Positions 1-61,439 of a DNA stretch of 64,000 nt are shown here, one piece after another. The position numbers and the translations under genes were made by a program. The stretch is from assembly GCA_013399855.1 (NCBI GenBank), contig VXAY01007414.1:620625-684624 (forward strand), in the 5' to 3' direction. How positions within the stretch are numbered: the stretch's first letter is position 1; each line of letters opens with the position of its first letter. The notes under the pieces are model-generated. The model was not told where the DNA came from. It saw only the letters and a list, made by a program, of their open reading frames with translations, and made no database searches. This stretch comes from Oxyruncus cristatus (Eukaryota > Chordata > Aves > Passeriformes > Cotingidae).

Positions 1-1774
1 TCCCAGTGGCTCTGGCACTGCTCCCACCGCTGCTTCTTCAGGGGAGGGGCTACAGCAGCACATTCTCTGTATCAGGCTGAATTTAGACACGGACCATGGT
101 TGTACAAATAACCAATGACCCTGCACAGTCACTGGTGTGCAGTCGGCGGTAAGGCAGTGCTGAATTATTGCTTGGGGTGCTGAATGTGGAAATTGCCATC
201 AGGGAGTGAGCACAGCACCCACTTGAGACCTGCACATCTTCCACATTTTGTGCACCTGCTAGGTGCTGAGGTGCAGCACCTGCCAGGAAACCATCAACAG
301 GCTCAGCCAGCACATATCCCACATAATCCCAGCGCGGGCAGCTGCCAGGACCATCGGGAGTCAGGCAGTGATACTCCCTCACCATACTGCTTGTAGAGCA
401 GTAAAGTTGCCAGGTGTTCACAGGCACAGGCAGGAAAGAGCTGTGCACAGGCTGTAGCTCAGCACCAGGAATGTTTGTGAACATTAGGCAGAGTATTTAG
501 ATAAATCACCGCATCTGGAAATAAATACCTTGAGCACAGAAGAAGCCAGCACCGGCCAGTGATGAAAAAGCCAGGTTTCTCACTGCGAACCAGTTAGGAA
601 GAGCAGCTTTGGTAGAGTTTGCTGCAGCTGGACTTTGGGACAAGAGCCATGGAGCAGGTACCACTGCAATAGGGCTCTGCACTGGCAGAGCAGCCCTTGC
701 CCTCACTGCCCTGACACACCAGTAGTGAGGCAGTTCACCACTCCTTTTCAAGATGGAAGGTGAGCAGGACCTTCCTGCTGTTGTAGTCTGAGCCAGCCCA
801 GAACTTCAGAGTAAGCCCCATCCCTGTGTGCCAGCTGATTCCTCACAGCACAGAGCCCCACAGGGCAGGACACAGGGAAGCCAGAGCAGAAGAGGATACA
901 TATGCAGAGCAGGAAAAAGAAGGCATCTGCAGGACATTTCTGCCTACAAGTGTACAGGTTCACTAAGAGGCAGCTCTTCCCTCATGCTTGAAAACTCACA
1001 GGTTCAAGAGCAGGTGGTCAAGGCAGATTTTTACAATCCCATGACTGGGAGCCACAGGTGCATGCACCACTTCAGGCCTGTTAAGCCATTCCTGGTCCCA
1101 GCCACACATCAGCTGACACCCTAATTCCACAGGCTGGCACCATTAGTGGCTTGATTAGTATGTAAATGAGAATGGTGTAATGGCCTGGCTTTGAAAACAA
1201 GATGACAGCTTTTTGTAGCAGATGAGGCCACATTTCAAACTCTTTCATCCTGCCTGAACAAAGTGAGAGGTTCTCCTCAGATGCTGCAGAGAGGAACCCA
1301 AGACCCTTATGAGCAGCTCAGCAAAGAATTTTCCTTCAGCTCTGCAGCAGCACAAAATTTAAGAAACTGTCTGAACTATGGCCATGTCTTAATTCCACAT
1401 TATCAGTCCTGTGAGCAATACTAATGGGGACCTTAACAAGCCCTTTAAAGTCTTAAAAAGCAGCCATGCAGAACCTTCCAGCTACCAGATCCCAGAAAAG
1501 GCAGTTCAGACTAAACCAGCAATCCCCACTGAAGCAGAAGCTGCTGTTAGGAACCATTTTAAAAATCCAAACACTATGGCTACCAACACAGTTCATACTT
1601 CCATTATTTCCCCTTCAGATCTCAGCCTAGGCATGTCCCAACTTGCAACTACACAGCTCCAAGCAATCCTCAGACCAGGAGTACTTTCCAAGCCAGTTTG
1701 AATCTTCAGATGACAAACTGAGACACAAAATAACAACACAAATGGCAATGTTAAGAAGTTGTGCTTACTGTGTG
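1..1774. other. Intergenic sequence downstream of ARHGAP21
   Basis: Moderately GC-rich sequence with many short overlapping open frames on both strands, none of which resembles a known protein. One frame of 96 codons (1411-1701, plus) begins at GTG and looks compositionally ordinary. Conserved synteny in other vertebrates would place the 3' end of KIAA1217 on the plus strand in this direction, but no coding exon of it is recognisable here. Confidence 0.5.
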
Positions 1775-1935
1775 ACCAAACGCTGGCACAGGTTGCCCAG
1801 GGAGGTTGTGGAGCCTCCATCCTTGGAAATATTCAAAAACCAACCATACCCCAACCCAGAGTAACATGCCCTGGCTGCACTTGGCTGAGCTGGGGGTAGA
1901 CTAGGAGATGCCCAGAAGTCCCTGCCCACCTCACC
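1775..1935 (+). mobile_element. CR1 LINE 3' fragment
   Basis: The plus strand carries the characteristic CR1 3'-end text: TGGCACAGGTTGCCCAGGGA, then GGTTGTGGAGCCTCCATCC and TTGGAAATATTC, followed by a diverged version of the GACTAG-GATG-CCC terminal part. It is truncated and old. Edges are approximate. Confidence 0.85.
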
Positions 1936-3974
1936 TGCACTGCAACCTTGTGGAACTGCCCATCCCACTGAATCCAGCTTCCAGAGGAAATACCAGCACT
2001 AACAGGATCTACCTCGGGACAGCCTACTGTATGCACACACTTCCCTTCTTGAGTCAGACTGTCACCTTTTCTGTTCCACAGGAGGGCAGAAAACAGAAAT
2101 AAAACCCAATACAGTCAAAAAGAACTACAGGTCTGAGGCAGCTGCTGTTAAGATCAGAGCATAGCAATGACTCCTAAAAATACCTGTCATCTCTTGCCAC
2201 ACTGGTCGAAATTTAAGGTTGCTCCAAATCTTGGCAGTCTTAAAGAGCATAAAAAGCATCAGTGTTTTTCCAGACCCAGATAAGCAGTCACACACTACTT
2301 TCTTACGGAGGAGCTCAGTAACCTCCTCTCCCTGATGCACCTGACAGATTTGCTCCCTGCATCTCCCCTTCAAGTGGAGGGCCTCCCCAGAGCTTCCCTC
2401 CCTCCCACACTGCCTGCCAGGTCATCTCCTTCAAGAGCTGATGTACCTGAAGAGGGTGGAGCAGTGGTGGTCCAAATGGCTGTAATCCCTTTCTTACATC
2501 CCCATGGATATCCTTGACTTATGTCCAAGCTCCTTCTGCAACTGCCCTGCAGCATCCACGCTGCCACTGCAGCAGCAGACAATGCCACGGAGGCTGATGA
2601 GGCCTTAAATTTGTACCTGCAGAATTGTCAGCCAATGCCTGGGGGGGGAGGGGGGCAGTTAAGTTCCTAATTTTTCAGAAGATGTTGTGCTCTTTTTGAG
2701 TCAACACAATAAATGTTCTATGTTCTGAAGCATAAACGTCGGCAGCCATGCATGTAGCTTCAAGATTAAAATTATCAGCCATCTATAAACACAACAAAAC
2801 TAAAATTAACTTGATTCACCAAATGATTGTCAAATCAGAGAAAGATGCAGAGCCCCAGACCCCTGTGTACCTCTGTAAGTACGCTGCTTCACTGAGAAAA
2901 CCCCTGCACCTTACTGTGGATGCTCAGCACACATTCTGACAAGCCTCTGAAAGTAATGATGGGACAAAATGCACTTCCAGTAAAAGGCAATGTGTGCTTG
3001 CTCATAAATAGCATAACAGAGGCATCACAACATTTATCTCTCGTTTAAATACACTTTACTATTAGACTGAAACAAAAATCATCATCAATTACTCTGTGCT
3101 TCACAAAACACACCCCTTCTTCCCCACACAGCACACAGGAATGCATCTAATGCACCCATTTCCTGTTCACTCTGGGGTGAAAAAACACTTCAGTTAGCAA
3201 GGATTCCATAAGAACATAGTCCATTTTTATGGGACCTGGTACTAGGTGGACATAATTATGTGGTGAGAACTTTCCCAGAACTCAGCTGTCATATCTGACA
3301 TTTTTCTTCACAGTCAATTCTTATGATTCCTCACAAGGATCAAAACTACAGTACATCAAAGCATGGGACTGTTACAGTCACTCTGGAAAGAAACGAGGTC
3401 TGCTTAAAAACATCAACCAATACATCCTAGTACCACAATTCCTTCTCTTCCCAGTAACTGGAGTCATCAACACAGGTTTAATCCTCTGCCAAGCAAGCAG
3501 CAGTGAAAGATATGGGAGCACCCAAAGTAAAGAACAGCTGATTTGTTTTCAAGTAGGTGTCCAAGAACATAGAATTAAAAAATAACTGGTATGGAGTTCA
3601 CACACAGAAGGGCTTTTAAGGTAGAGACTAATCTTTGTAGTTAAAACTATAAAAAGTCCGAGACCCAAACTACAGTATTGTTCTGATGGGCAGATACAGA
3701 TCAGGGACATGGTTTTTTTCAGGGCTACAAAACCTGTGTATTAAATCAACTTGCTACATACCTTAGATGCAAATTATGTATCAAGATGAAAATATTTAAC
3801 CAACTGAATCTGTCTCACATGCTAAAATCTGCGGTGTTGTCCCACAAACAGAAGTTTGAAGAGAAGTGCACTTCATGCAGGAGGAACCGCAGGGCTGGTG
3901 AGAGCATTTTGCCAACTGCAGCTTGTAAATGTGACATTGTAAAACAGCTCATCAGAAAGAATTCAAGTCACACA
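1936..3974. other. Intergenic sequence, no gene seen
   Basis: It includes a G-rich run at 2641-2656 and a plus-strand AATAAA at 2710-2715 followed by TGTTCT repeats. That signal could be the end of a plus-strand transcript, but nothing upstream supports one. AT content rises past 2700. I see no coding exon or RNA gene. Confidence 0.5.
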
Positions 3975-3992
3975 AAGAGTCACCAAAACGAT

Positions 3993-3998
3993 TTTATT
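3993..3998 (-). promoter_or_regulatory. Candidate polyadenylation signal AATAAA
   Basis: On the minus strand the sequence is AATAAA followed by a T/G-rich stretch (TTTTGGTGACTCTTTGTGTG) that fits a downstream element. It is the first canonical hexamer after the stop codon, so cleavage would fall near 3970-3985. Confidence 0.55.
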
Positions 3999-4108
3999 TC
4001 CAGTGTTTAAGTGGGTATGCACACAGGCATGATACAGGTTTGGATTCATTAGGTCTTCATGCAGAATTATATTCTCGATAAAAGAAACCAGTTCCATCCA
4101 GTATCCAC

Positions 4109-4116
4109 TATCTACA
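4109..4116 (-). promoter_or_regulatory. Pumilio response element-like motif 3
   Basis: Minus strand TGTAGATA, an exact match to UGUANAUA, 66 nt from motif 2 and about 110 nt from the polyadenylation signal. Confidence 0.4.
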
Positions 4117-4174
4117 CGCCTATGTTACAACATTTATATCAAATCTGGTATCTGAAGAAAAGATACACATGTAA

Positions 4175-4182
4175 TATGTACA
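4175..4182 (-). promoter_or_regulatory. Pumilio response element-like motif 2
   Basis: Minus strand TGTACATA, an exact match to UGUANAUA, in the distal half of the presumed 3'UTR and not in a simple repeat. Confidence 0.4.
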
Positions 4183-4589
4183 TTTAAGTTACTTATTTTA
4201 CAGAAAGATTAGAAATTCAAGTCACATAAAACTCAAAATCTGTATTAAAATTGGAAATATAAAACTCCAATATTTACTGGAATGCCTAAGGAATGGAAGC
4301 TCTGTAGCCACCTGTGTTAACATTTGTAAAATGTAATGAAACCCATTAACAGTAAAATGCATTCATTTGTTTGTAATAAGTTTCTCTAATTTAACAATAT
4401 GGCACCCTAACAAACCAAATGAATTTATGATGAGGCACTTGTTAGTGACTAAAACCAAAAGAACAATTTTCCTGCATACTAATGCCAGGCCAACTCTCAG
4501 TCAGAAAACCATGTATACACTACACAGCATGTTGCATCAGATGCTTTGTTCAACATTTGTATGCAGCCATCAAATATACTTTTTCTTAA

Positions 4590-4752
4590 AATATATATAT
4601 ATACTTTAGTGTTCTTCTGGCTGTGGTAATGCACTGTGAAGACGTTCCACAGAGCATATTGATGAAACCAGCCCAAATGAAGGCTGCATAACAACAACAG
4701 TACAGGAAAAAATATATATATATGTACACACACGCGCACACACACACACACA
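4590..4752. repeat. Dinucleotide repeats in the 3'UTR (TA and CA runs)
   Basis: Plus strand shows a TA run near 4590-4604, another TA run at 4711-4722 and a CA run with a CGCG interruption at 4725-4752. On the mRNA strand this gives a GU-rich then AU-rich stretch within about 220 nt of the stop codon. Confidence 0.85.
4721..4728 (-). promoter_or_regulatory. Pumilio response element-like motif 1
   Basis: Minus strand TGTACATA, an exact match to UGUANAUA, at the junction of the TG and TA runs 86 nt after the stop codon. Because it is embedded in a dinucleotide repeat it could arise by chance. Confidence 0.35.
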
Positions 4753-4813
4753 GAGTTACTGGGAAGTGTAACAGTAAGTTAATGAATTGCTGCAGTGGAC
4801 ATACCTTCCCGTT

Positions 4814-53905
<49,092 letters not shown>

Positions 53906-56900
53906 CTGAGAATGAAGGAATATTTAATAGCATTTCATTATACTGCCTTAACGTTTTTACTCTAAGAATATTCTGGGACATGAGCCCATTCATACAGACC
54001 TACAGAGTAAGAAATAATACTGTAAGCTAAAAAATAAAATTTTTAAATCTTTCTTCAGAGGGAAAAAACATAACATTGATTTACAGTCCTCATGGAACTG
54101 TAACACTGATGTTCTAACAGTGTTCTTCAGACGCTCCAAGATGAAGTAGAAAGTTTTCTTGAAGATTTCTTGGAGTTCAAAAAGAAATACATGATTCAAA
54201 GTAAATTATAATGTCTGGACATGCTATACATATCCATAATTACACAACATGGAAGTTAATCTACAGTAATTAGAAACCATGTAAACCTGTATCTTGTTGC
54301 TTTCTCAATACACACTTAATTTCTACACTTCGAGAAACACAGGTAGCTTGTGCTTTTACACACATGTAACCAAAGGTGAGTAATTCTTAGTTAAGCAGCC
54401 ACTGCTTCTGAATATCAAGATGGAGGAGGGAGGGGGAGGTGGGCATGTGTGCAGTAAAACAAACAAGCAAACAAAAACCACAAACAAAAACTCCAGTTAC
54501 ACTGCAGGCTAAAATAGTGTTGCTGCGCTACATCTGCACATAGCTGGAATAAGTCAGTTTACATCACCTACACAGCTTCACTTCTATAATTTTTATACCA
54601 GTGAGTTAAAAAAAAAAAAAAANNNNNNNNNNNNNNNNNNNNNNNNNNNNNNNNNNNNNCCAAATAAATTATTTCCTGTCTGACAGAAAATTGCACTCAA
54701 CCTAAATTTGTACTACAGTGTTATCAGTGTCTCCTGACACCCCTACATGGTGCAAACTGGAGCGCTCACTGAAGCGGGGGCAGAACCTGGAAGATCACAG
54801 CCAGATGCACAAGGCCTGACAGTGCCAGCGCTGGCTTGAACAGCCCAGTCCCTCCCAACTCCAACCACCAGTTACTACCCTTGTTCCACACCCTCAGCTA
54901 AGGAAATGCCACCTTTGGAGGCTACATGATGAGCCAGACTGGGGAACTTACATGGCATGAAAGTGAGCTTGGTCTGGGTTCCAGCTGACCAGAAAACCCT
55001 GGCATAGCTGAGACAGCAGAAAAAGAAGGGACAGCAGGAGAGAATAAAGAGATTGCTTAAAACTGGCACTGCTGATAAAAGAAACACTCCTTAGAACTGG
55101 AGTATTAGGTTCTAATCACGTCTTCAGTGACTGACCTTTGACTTAGGCACAAATGGCACTGCTTTTGGCTGTACTTTCCCTACAGCTTTAAATATCCCAC
55201 CTGGACATGTTCAATAAGCCACAGCAATACTTACTGAAAATAGATAAGGTGTCCCCTTTAGTCCTTTTTTAGTTCAGTTTCCATGTTGGAAAAGCTCGTT
55301 ATTTGAAAAACTTCAGTAAATTGCACAGAACCAGACTTCCCTCTGACTGATCCACATTTTTCAAATACAGATTTTAGCCTAATGCCTTCAATTCTGCAAC
55401 GTCTCAGTATCCTGCCATTTTACCACAAAACAGTTCAAGAAAATGGCTTACTCATATGGCTCTAAATGGTCTTCTCAAAATAATTCCAAATTGTCAGAGA
55501 ATAATCAAAAAGTTGATCTGATAGAATTAGATAAAAACTATATATAAAGCAATAGAATTACAAACCCAGAAACTCCAGCTGGCAGCTCAGTCCCCAAATA
55601 CTTCAAAATTTGATTAGTGGGACAGAACTACAAGACATACAAAATGCTCTTTGTGAACCAAAGTTAATATCTGTCACTTCTAATCTGCAGATTTAAATAG
55701 ACACTGAACATATGATGGGTCTCGCCCCGTAAGAGGCAGTCATGTTTCAGCAAGTTTAGAGAAGCTCCAAGAATAATCTACCCAATGCCATGAACAAAAG
55801 GTTGTTTCAACCACTTAAATATGGCCATTTATAGCAACACCAAACATTCTTCCCAGTGCTGCCACTTAATCTTTTACTGCAGAAACATACAGTCCCAAAA
55901 GGGACAAGAAAAATAAAAATAACGCAGCTCACATGGCACATTTAATTTGTAACACAATATCTGATAATTATAACCCAACACCAAGGGGCTACTTCAGCTT
56001 CCTTTATAAAATACTCTTCAAAAAAATATTAGTGGCCTGCTGCTAGTTTGCTTAGTACTCAAATGCTCCTTTATACCTTGTCCATACCAGAACACACAAA
56101 GCAAGAAGTCAGGTAAATAAGGTTACTCCCATTCAGTATCCAGCCCAGAATTCCTTTAATACACTTCCCACTTCTGAGTAAGAGGGAATCCTGTAACCAT
56201 TTTTGGAGACCAGAGACTGCAAGGCTTCCCTGACATCTGACTTCTGACCAACCTGTCAGCTACACCAAGAGGTTTTTCAACATTACAGGCACCCACTTCA
56301 CATTTCCACAGCTATTTTATGGACCAATTCAGAAAGCTGATTACCACTAAACTTTGTTCTTTGTCCTACTGGCAGAAGGAGAATATATTGAACAGTCAAT
56401 CTACTTCTGAAAAAGGTCAACCACCACCCTGAAGATCAATTTAGGGGCAAAAAATTAGAATGAAAGGTTCAAAATGTTGTTTATTTTTGCAAATTCATTT
56501 TACAGCTCAGTAATACCCAAATACATGTAAAGACAAGAAAAAGCCTAAGCTTTGGTAAACGAATATATGCTCTTCATTTCTCCTTGATCTTTTACATAAT
56601 TGGATATGAACCAAATCTTTTTTTAAATCACTAGCATATAAATGAACTCCCTTGAATATATAGCCTCAAAGTGTACATTTATATTTTGAGTTTGAAATGC
56701 AAGCAAAGCTAACGTTTTTTGACAGTAGGAGCTTTCCAACTGAGGGAGAATAAATCCTGTAGACATGCACTCAATCATTACAGAAATAAATCTTAAGTAA
56801 AACGGATTATAACTCATCTCATGTCTAAGAATTTAACACTACTACATTACAATTTAATTGTGCCTAAATCTCCATTTGGTCCTGTCCACATCCAACCATC

Positions 56901-59900
56901 AGGCAAGATGCTGTCCAAAAATGCAAGCCTAAACTTCCCTTCTTCCAAACTCTACCATCCAGAGCAGATTATAACAGTGGAACTTTTACACTAAGTTCTC
57001 CAGCTCTGCACTATGTACTGTCAGGATTCACAATTTTCCTTTCTAATACTGAAAGGCCCAATTTTTGGAGCATGTCAGCAATTCCTTACAATGTGATATA
57101 ACAAAGAAGTGTAAAGCAGCTCCGACTACTAGTCTATAAGACATGTAGCCTTATTTGCCAGTGCATTTCCAGTGCTCATTGCTGCATATGATTTTGCCTT
57201 CTCCCTCCTTCTCCATACTTTTGTAAGCAACTTTATAATTGAGCATCACATTGCAGGCTACCAGCGAATAGGACAATTTCTTCCAGATCTTCAACTGCAA
57301 GTGAGAAATAAGACATGCACACACAAAAACCAGCCAAAAGTGTGAGCTGCCAATAACACACTCACATGTACAAGGAAACAGCAATAGCCAGTATGTTTTT
57401 CACAACTCTAAGCAAATCTTCTAATTAATCAGCAATTTTCAACCAAATACTACACGCTACCTTCAATAACCAGTGAGATCACAGTAAAATCTACAAATTA
57501 AGATTAGTGCCTTTTTTCAGCTATTGTTCAATTGAATATAAAATCAAATTAAAAACTTTATTCATAGTACTTATCATAGAGCAATTTATGATCTAACCTT
57601 TATAGTACCTGCATTTTTGAGCTGAGACTACAAGTCCATATTGCCTTCACAGTCTGACAGTGGAAGTGGGTTTCTCAATGCAAAGTTACAAGGAAGCTTT
57701 CCTGACAAATGTTTAAGATGCCAGAAGTAGCAGAGGGCAGTACACTGCACTAGCACAACCACTTCATTTGCAAAATAGTAAAATTCTAAAATGTTCTACC
57801 TTTCCATGGTAAGAGGGAACATAAAAAAAAATACTTTTAAACATAAGAAATAAGACTAGTTAAAATTTAAAATTGACTTACTGTCAATCTGGGGGGTTAC
57901 AACCAGTAAAACTTATCTCCCCCAAACTTCACACAGAAATTAATTCTAGCTTAATCCCCTAAAAAGCTAATTTGAAATACAGCTGTTACAAGGAACATGA
58001 GTAGCATTATATCAAATGCAGTAGCCATGAGATAGTTTTTAAGGTACTCTTTGCAGACCAGGCAGTATTAATGTACTGCTCTGCAATTCACCTGGAAAAC
58101 AAAATGACGTGGCAGAAGTTACACTATCAAATCTACCAACACGCCACAACACAGCAATAAGCTTCTCTGTAGTCATTAACCTTCTGATATAAAACACAGT
58201 CAGATAAAAACACCTCAGTCATGAAGACTACACAAAAAGGACAACTCCTTGACAACCTTTACATTCTGGAGAGAAAAAAAATAATTAAAGAAAGAAAAAA
58301 AAACAAAAAAAAACCCCTATGCCAAAAGAGCTATTGCTGACATAGCTCTGTCTTTCATTTTGCCCTGCAGAGCACAAACCTGCAAGTACTGGGACAGAGT
58401 AGAACACATACTCTCTTACAAAGTTTCTCCTAAGAACCCGTTGCTTAAAAACATGCCATTCTCTTCCCAGAGGGAAGGAGAAAAAAAATAAATCTTCTGC
58501 TCAGGACAGCTGAACTGTGCTTAAAATTCCTCATAACAGAGGGACTGAACAAAGCCTACAGATTTTTGTTAAATAACCTTTTGCGGATCATTTTTACTCC
58601 CAGCCGTATGCTCAGCAGACAGCAAGAGGATGACTTTCATTTTTATACTCAAGAATCACCAGCCCAATTACCTCAAATCAGTAAATTAAGACCAGTTCTT
58701 ATGTACATCTTTCTCTGACTCAAGAAGGAAGAATATTCCTCTTGAACATGAAGATCTTCAAGTATGCTTTTAGATATCCAAGGCATTTGAGCTTCACTGG
58801 TTCAACAATGCTGAGTGGCACTGATTCTCTGGGCGCCTTTCAGGCAAAAGGAGGGGAAATAGATACAGGGGGCAAATGCTTCAAATTGATTAATGAATCA
58901 AAAACTTGCTAATCATTTCCCAAGCAACTCAAAACAAGACTGCTGAAAGTATAGCAGAGGTTACATTTATTAACTGAAATTTCATTTAATTAAATACAAA
59001 TCACAAAACTGTCAGGATTACATTTAACTAAGAGAGTCCCACTAAAGACAATTACAGATATTGTAATCTGCAAATTGAATTTCAATCACAGTAAGCATTT
59101 CTCCACTGGCAATCCACTGCAGAAGAGCACCCAAAGGTCCCATCCCAGCCCAGCAGAGCTTATTTCACCCACTGTCAAGCACAAAATAACTCAACAGAAA
59201 AACATTAAGCAAAATAAAATGCCATGGATAAGTCTCTGAAAGAGGATAATAAGTAAATTAGTGTTGTTGAGTCATTTAGCAGAGAAACACCTGGCATTCA
59301 ACTCTCTGATACAGGAAAAATACACCCTCGTTATTCAAAGCACCCCTGGTATTTTGATTAGGCAACTCAAAGATGGTATTTCTTCTTTTGCTTACTTTCC
59401 TGTTAAACCATTTGACTAATACAACCTCAACTCAATCTTCCTGGCAAGGTGGGGGTAGAAGAGGAAAACGTAATGTGGTATTGTTATGGAAAACACGTAA
59501 TACTCTCAACTGAGTTACAAACCCTCCAAAACTGCATTTTCCCATTGCATTATTAGCCAAAACTATTACTTTTTTAATTCCTCTCAAATCTAAAATGAAA
59601 ACCTTTTCAAATTCAAAATTTAAGCTATGATTAGTATAGAGCATTTACTTTAGTTCTTAGATAAGCATAGACCCATACAATTTATATCTGTTGTAGTGAA
59701 CCTACAGTCTCCCTTAAATCCATGGAAATTACATTTTGTGTTTTTATTAAAATTCAAAGACGATTTGAACTCAATAGTAATCACTGAGAAACATTATGCA
59801 TGTGACAAGTTGGAAGGTCAATCCACCAGACATTCTGGATGAACTATAAAGGGACAAGGAATCCTCAAGCTCTGGTCTCAGCAGGAAACTAAATGAGCCC

Positions 59901-59955
59901 TCTTTTAGCATTCTGAACATTTGGGTGTTAACAAATGTTAGATTAAAGAGGGCAA
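53906..59955 (-). other. Sequence upstream of the first visible exon, probably an ARHGAP21 5' intron
   Basis: I looked on the minus strand for the missing PDZ start (the GFGF loop and the following strands) and did not find it. The sequence is AT-rich with an assembly gap and no recognised transposable element. It is probably intron, because the exon at 53905 starts inside a codon. Confidence 0.65.
54623..54659. other. Assembly gap (37 N) after a poly(A) run
   Basis: The N run directly follows 15 A residues, so it is likely a homopolymer or low-complexity sequencing failure. Confidence 0.95.
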
Positions 59956-59980
59956 TTTAGGATAGTGGCACTATCCTAAA
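59956..59980. repeat. 25-bp near-perfect palindrome
   Basis: Arms TTTAGGATAGTG (59956-59967) and CACTATCCTAAA (59969-59980) are exact reverse complements around a single G. Confidence 0.95.
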
Positions 59981-61172
59981 GCATTAGTCCGCTGCCTTTT
60001 ACTCCTAATTCTATTATCACACACCTTAGACCATACCACCCCAGCAATCTATGAACTTTCAAAAAATTCCTTTCAACATTCGTTTTCTTGTTCCTTATCA
60101 GCCTTGTTCCCATCATCACAGGCACAATATGTTTATTTCACAACAGATAGAGCCAATAGACCACGATGCTAAAAAGCATGGGATTAAATTAAATCCTGGG
60201 AGAACACTAACTACATTACAGAAATCAAGAGTCTGTTTAAAGAAATGAAGCATCAAAACTCTGGGCCTTACGTAAGCGGCAGGAAGGATTAAAAAGCTTT
60301 TCCTGCTTTTTTTCCATCCTTCCCCCAAAGGCTCTACATCATCACAGCAGACTTGCAGAAGTGAAGAAGCCCAGATAGTAAATTGGATCTATTTAGCTTA
60401 GACAACTGAAGGGTAGAAATTTAACCCATACTTAGGCACATTAAAAAAGATAGCCTGGTGATCACAGTTTAGTGTTCTAGAAATCTCAGTGAAAACAGAT
60501 GTCTAAAATCTCATTAACAGTTCGTTTTTCTGGGAAAGTGAGCTGCTATTTGCTATAGATACTTCTACACAGAAATATAGATTAACATATGAAAAGCAAG
60601 AACATATTAAAAAAAAACCAAACATGGATCATAATGATACTGGAATCCCAGGTACTGTATTAAACACAAAACAGCTTAGTTCTCATGAAATATCAAATTT
60701 CTTTCAGTCTATTTCTTTATGCTTGTCACTGTTTACTTTAAGCATGGCCACCAAGCTAAATGTTTCTGAAGAAAAACATGTTCTGGGACAATATAAAGAA
60801 CTACCAACCAATTTCATATGTACTAAACTTGTATTTTGGCATCCAGAGATTTAAATAACGTTTGAAGGACAACAACATAGAGAATTATACTTAGTGTACA
60901 ATGAAACAGCATGGAGACATTTTTCTCCAGCACCATTTACCACATGTTGACAATGCAAGGTTTTAAACTATAATACTTCTGTTTTTACTAGGTGTAAGTA
61001 TTTTTGAGTTTGTCTCCAAATACTCCTAATATGCTCTCTTGGGAGACTTTTATCTGTGAGATATCACTTAAATAAATAACTGCATATTAAAAAGGGGCAA
61101 TTCCAGAAAATAAGAATACTTATTTGAGGAGGGCAAACCACCCTCAAAAACCATGAAATAAATACTTCAGGT
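59981..61172 (-). other. Probable 5' intron, no feature seen
   Basis: AT-rich unique sequence lying between two hairpins. No exon or repeat family is recognised. Confidence 0.6.
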
Positions 61173-61201
61173 TATTTCTTGGAGTATAACTCCAAGAAAT
61201 A
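61173..61201. repeat. 29-bp inverted repeat, 13-bp arms
   Basis: Arms TATTTCTTGGAGT (61173-61185) and ACTCCAAGAAATA (61189-61201) are exact reverse complements with an ATA loop. Confidence 0.95.
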
Positions 61202-61439
61202 CTTAATATAGGCTGATAAGTATAACAGAAATTCTCAAGAAAACAGTAGAAGCTGGTAAAAGTTTCCAGTCAGTGACCAAAGAATCCACTGTGGAAGATC
61301 TGCATCTTCTGATAAGGTGCACCTCTTAGAGAAACATTTTAATGACTTAGCTTAAGGTCAACAACCTGGTGCAGCGAAAGTATGAGAGAACTGAAAACTT
61401 TAAAATAGTAAGTACAAAATATTTAGGATAAATCTGTTG

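Larger units (their letters stand above)
3975..4813 (-). other. ARHGAP21: Probable ARHGAP21 3' untranslated region
   Basis: About 840 nt from the stop codon to a likely cleavage region below the AATAAA at 3993-3998. It contains a TG/TA dinucleotide tract near the stop codon and three UGUANAUA motifs. The extent is inferred from the signal only; RNA evidence could move the end. Confidence 0.6.

Noticed and set aside
3786..4010. 74-codon plus-strand open frame over the ARHGAP21 3' end
   Set aside because: Short, no recognised motif, and it overlaps the presumed 3' end and polyadenylation region on the opposite strand.
4711..4752. TA/CA tract as Z-DNA-forming regulatory element
   Set aside because: The alternating purine-pyrimidine run with CGCG is short, and dinucleotide repeats are common. 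There is no evidence beyond composition.
53906..53999. Open frame continuing upstream of the first PDZ exon ([14 protein letters not shown]...)
   Set aside because: The residues do not match the family, and a good acceptor with a pyrimidine tract lies at 53906-53907. The phase and sequence fit the start at 53905.
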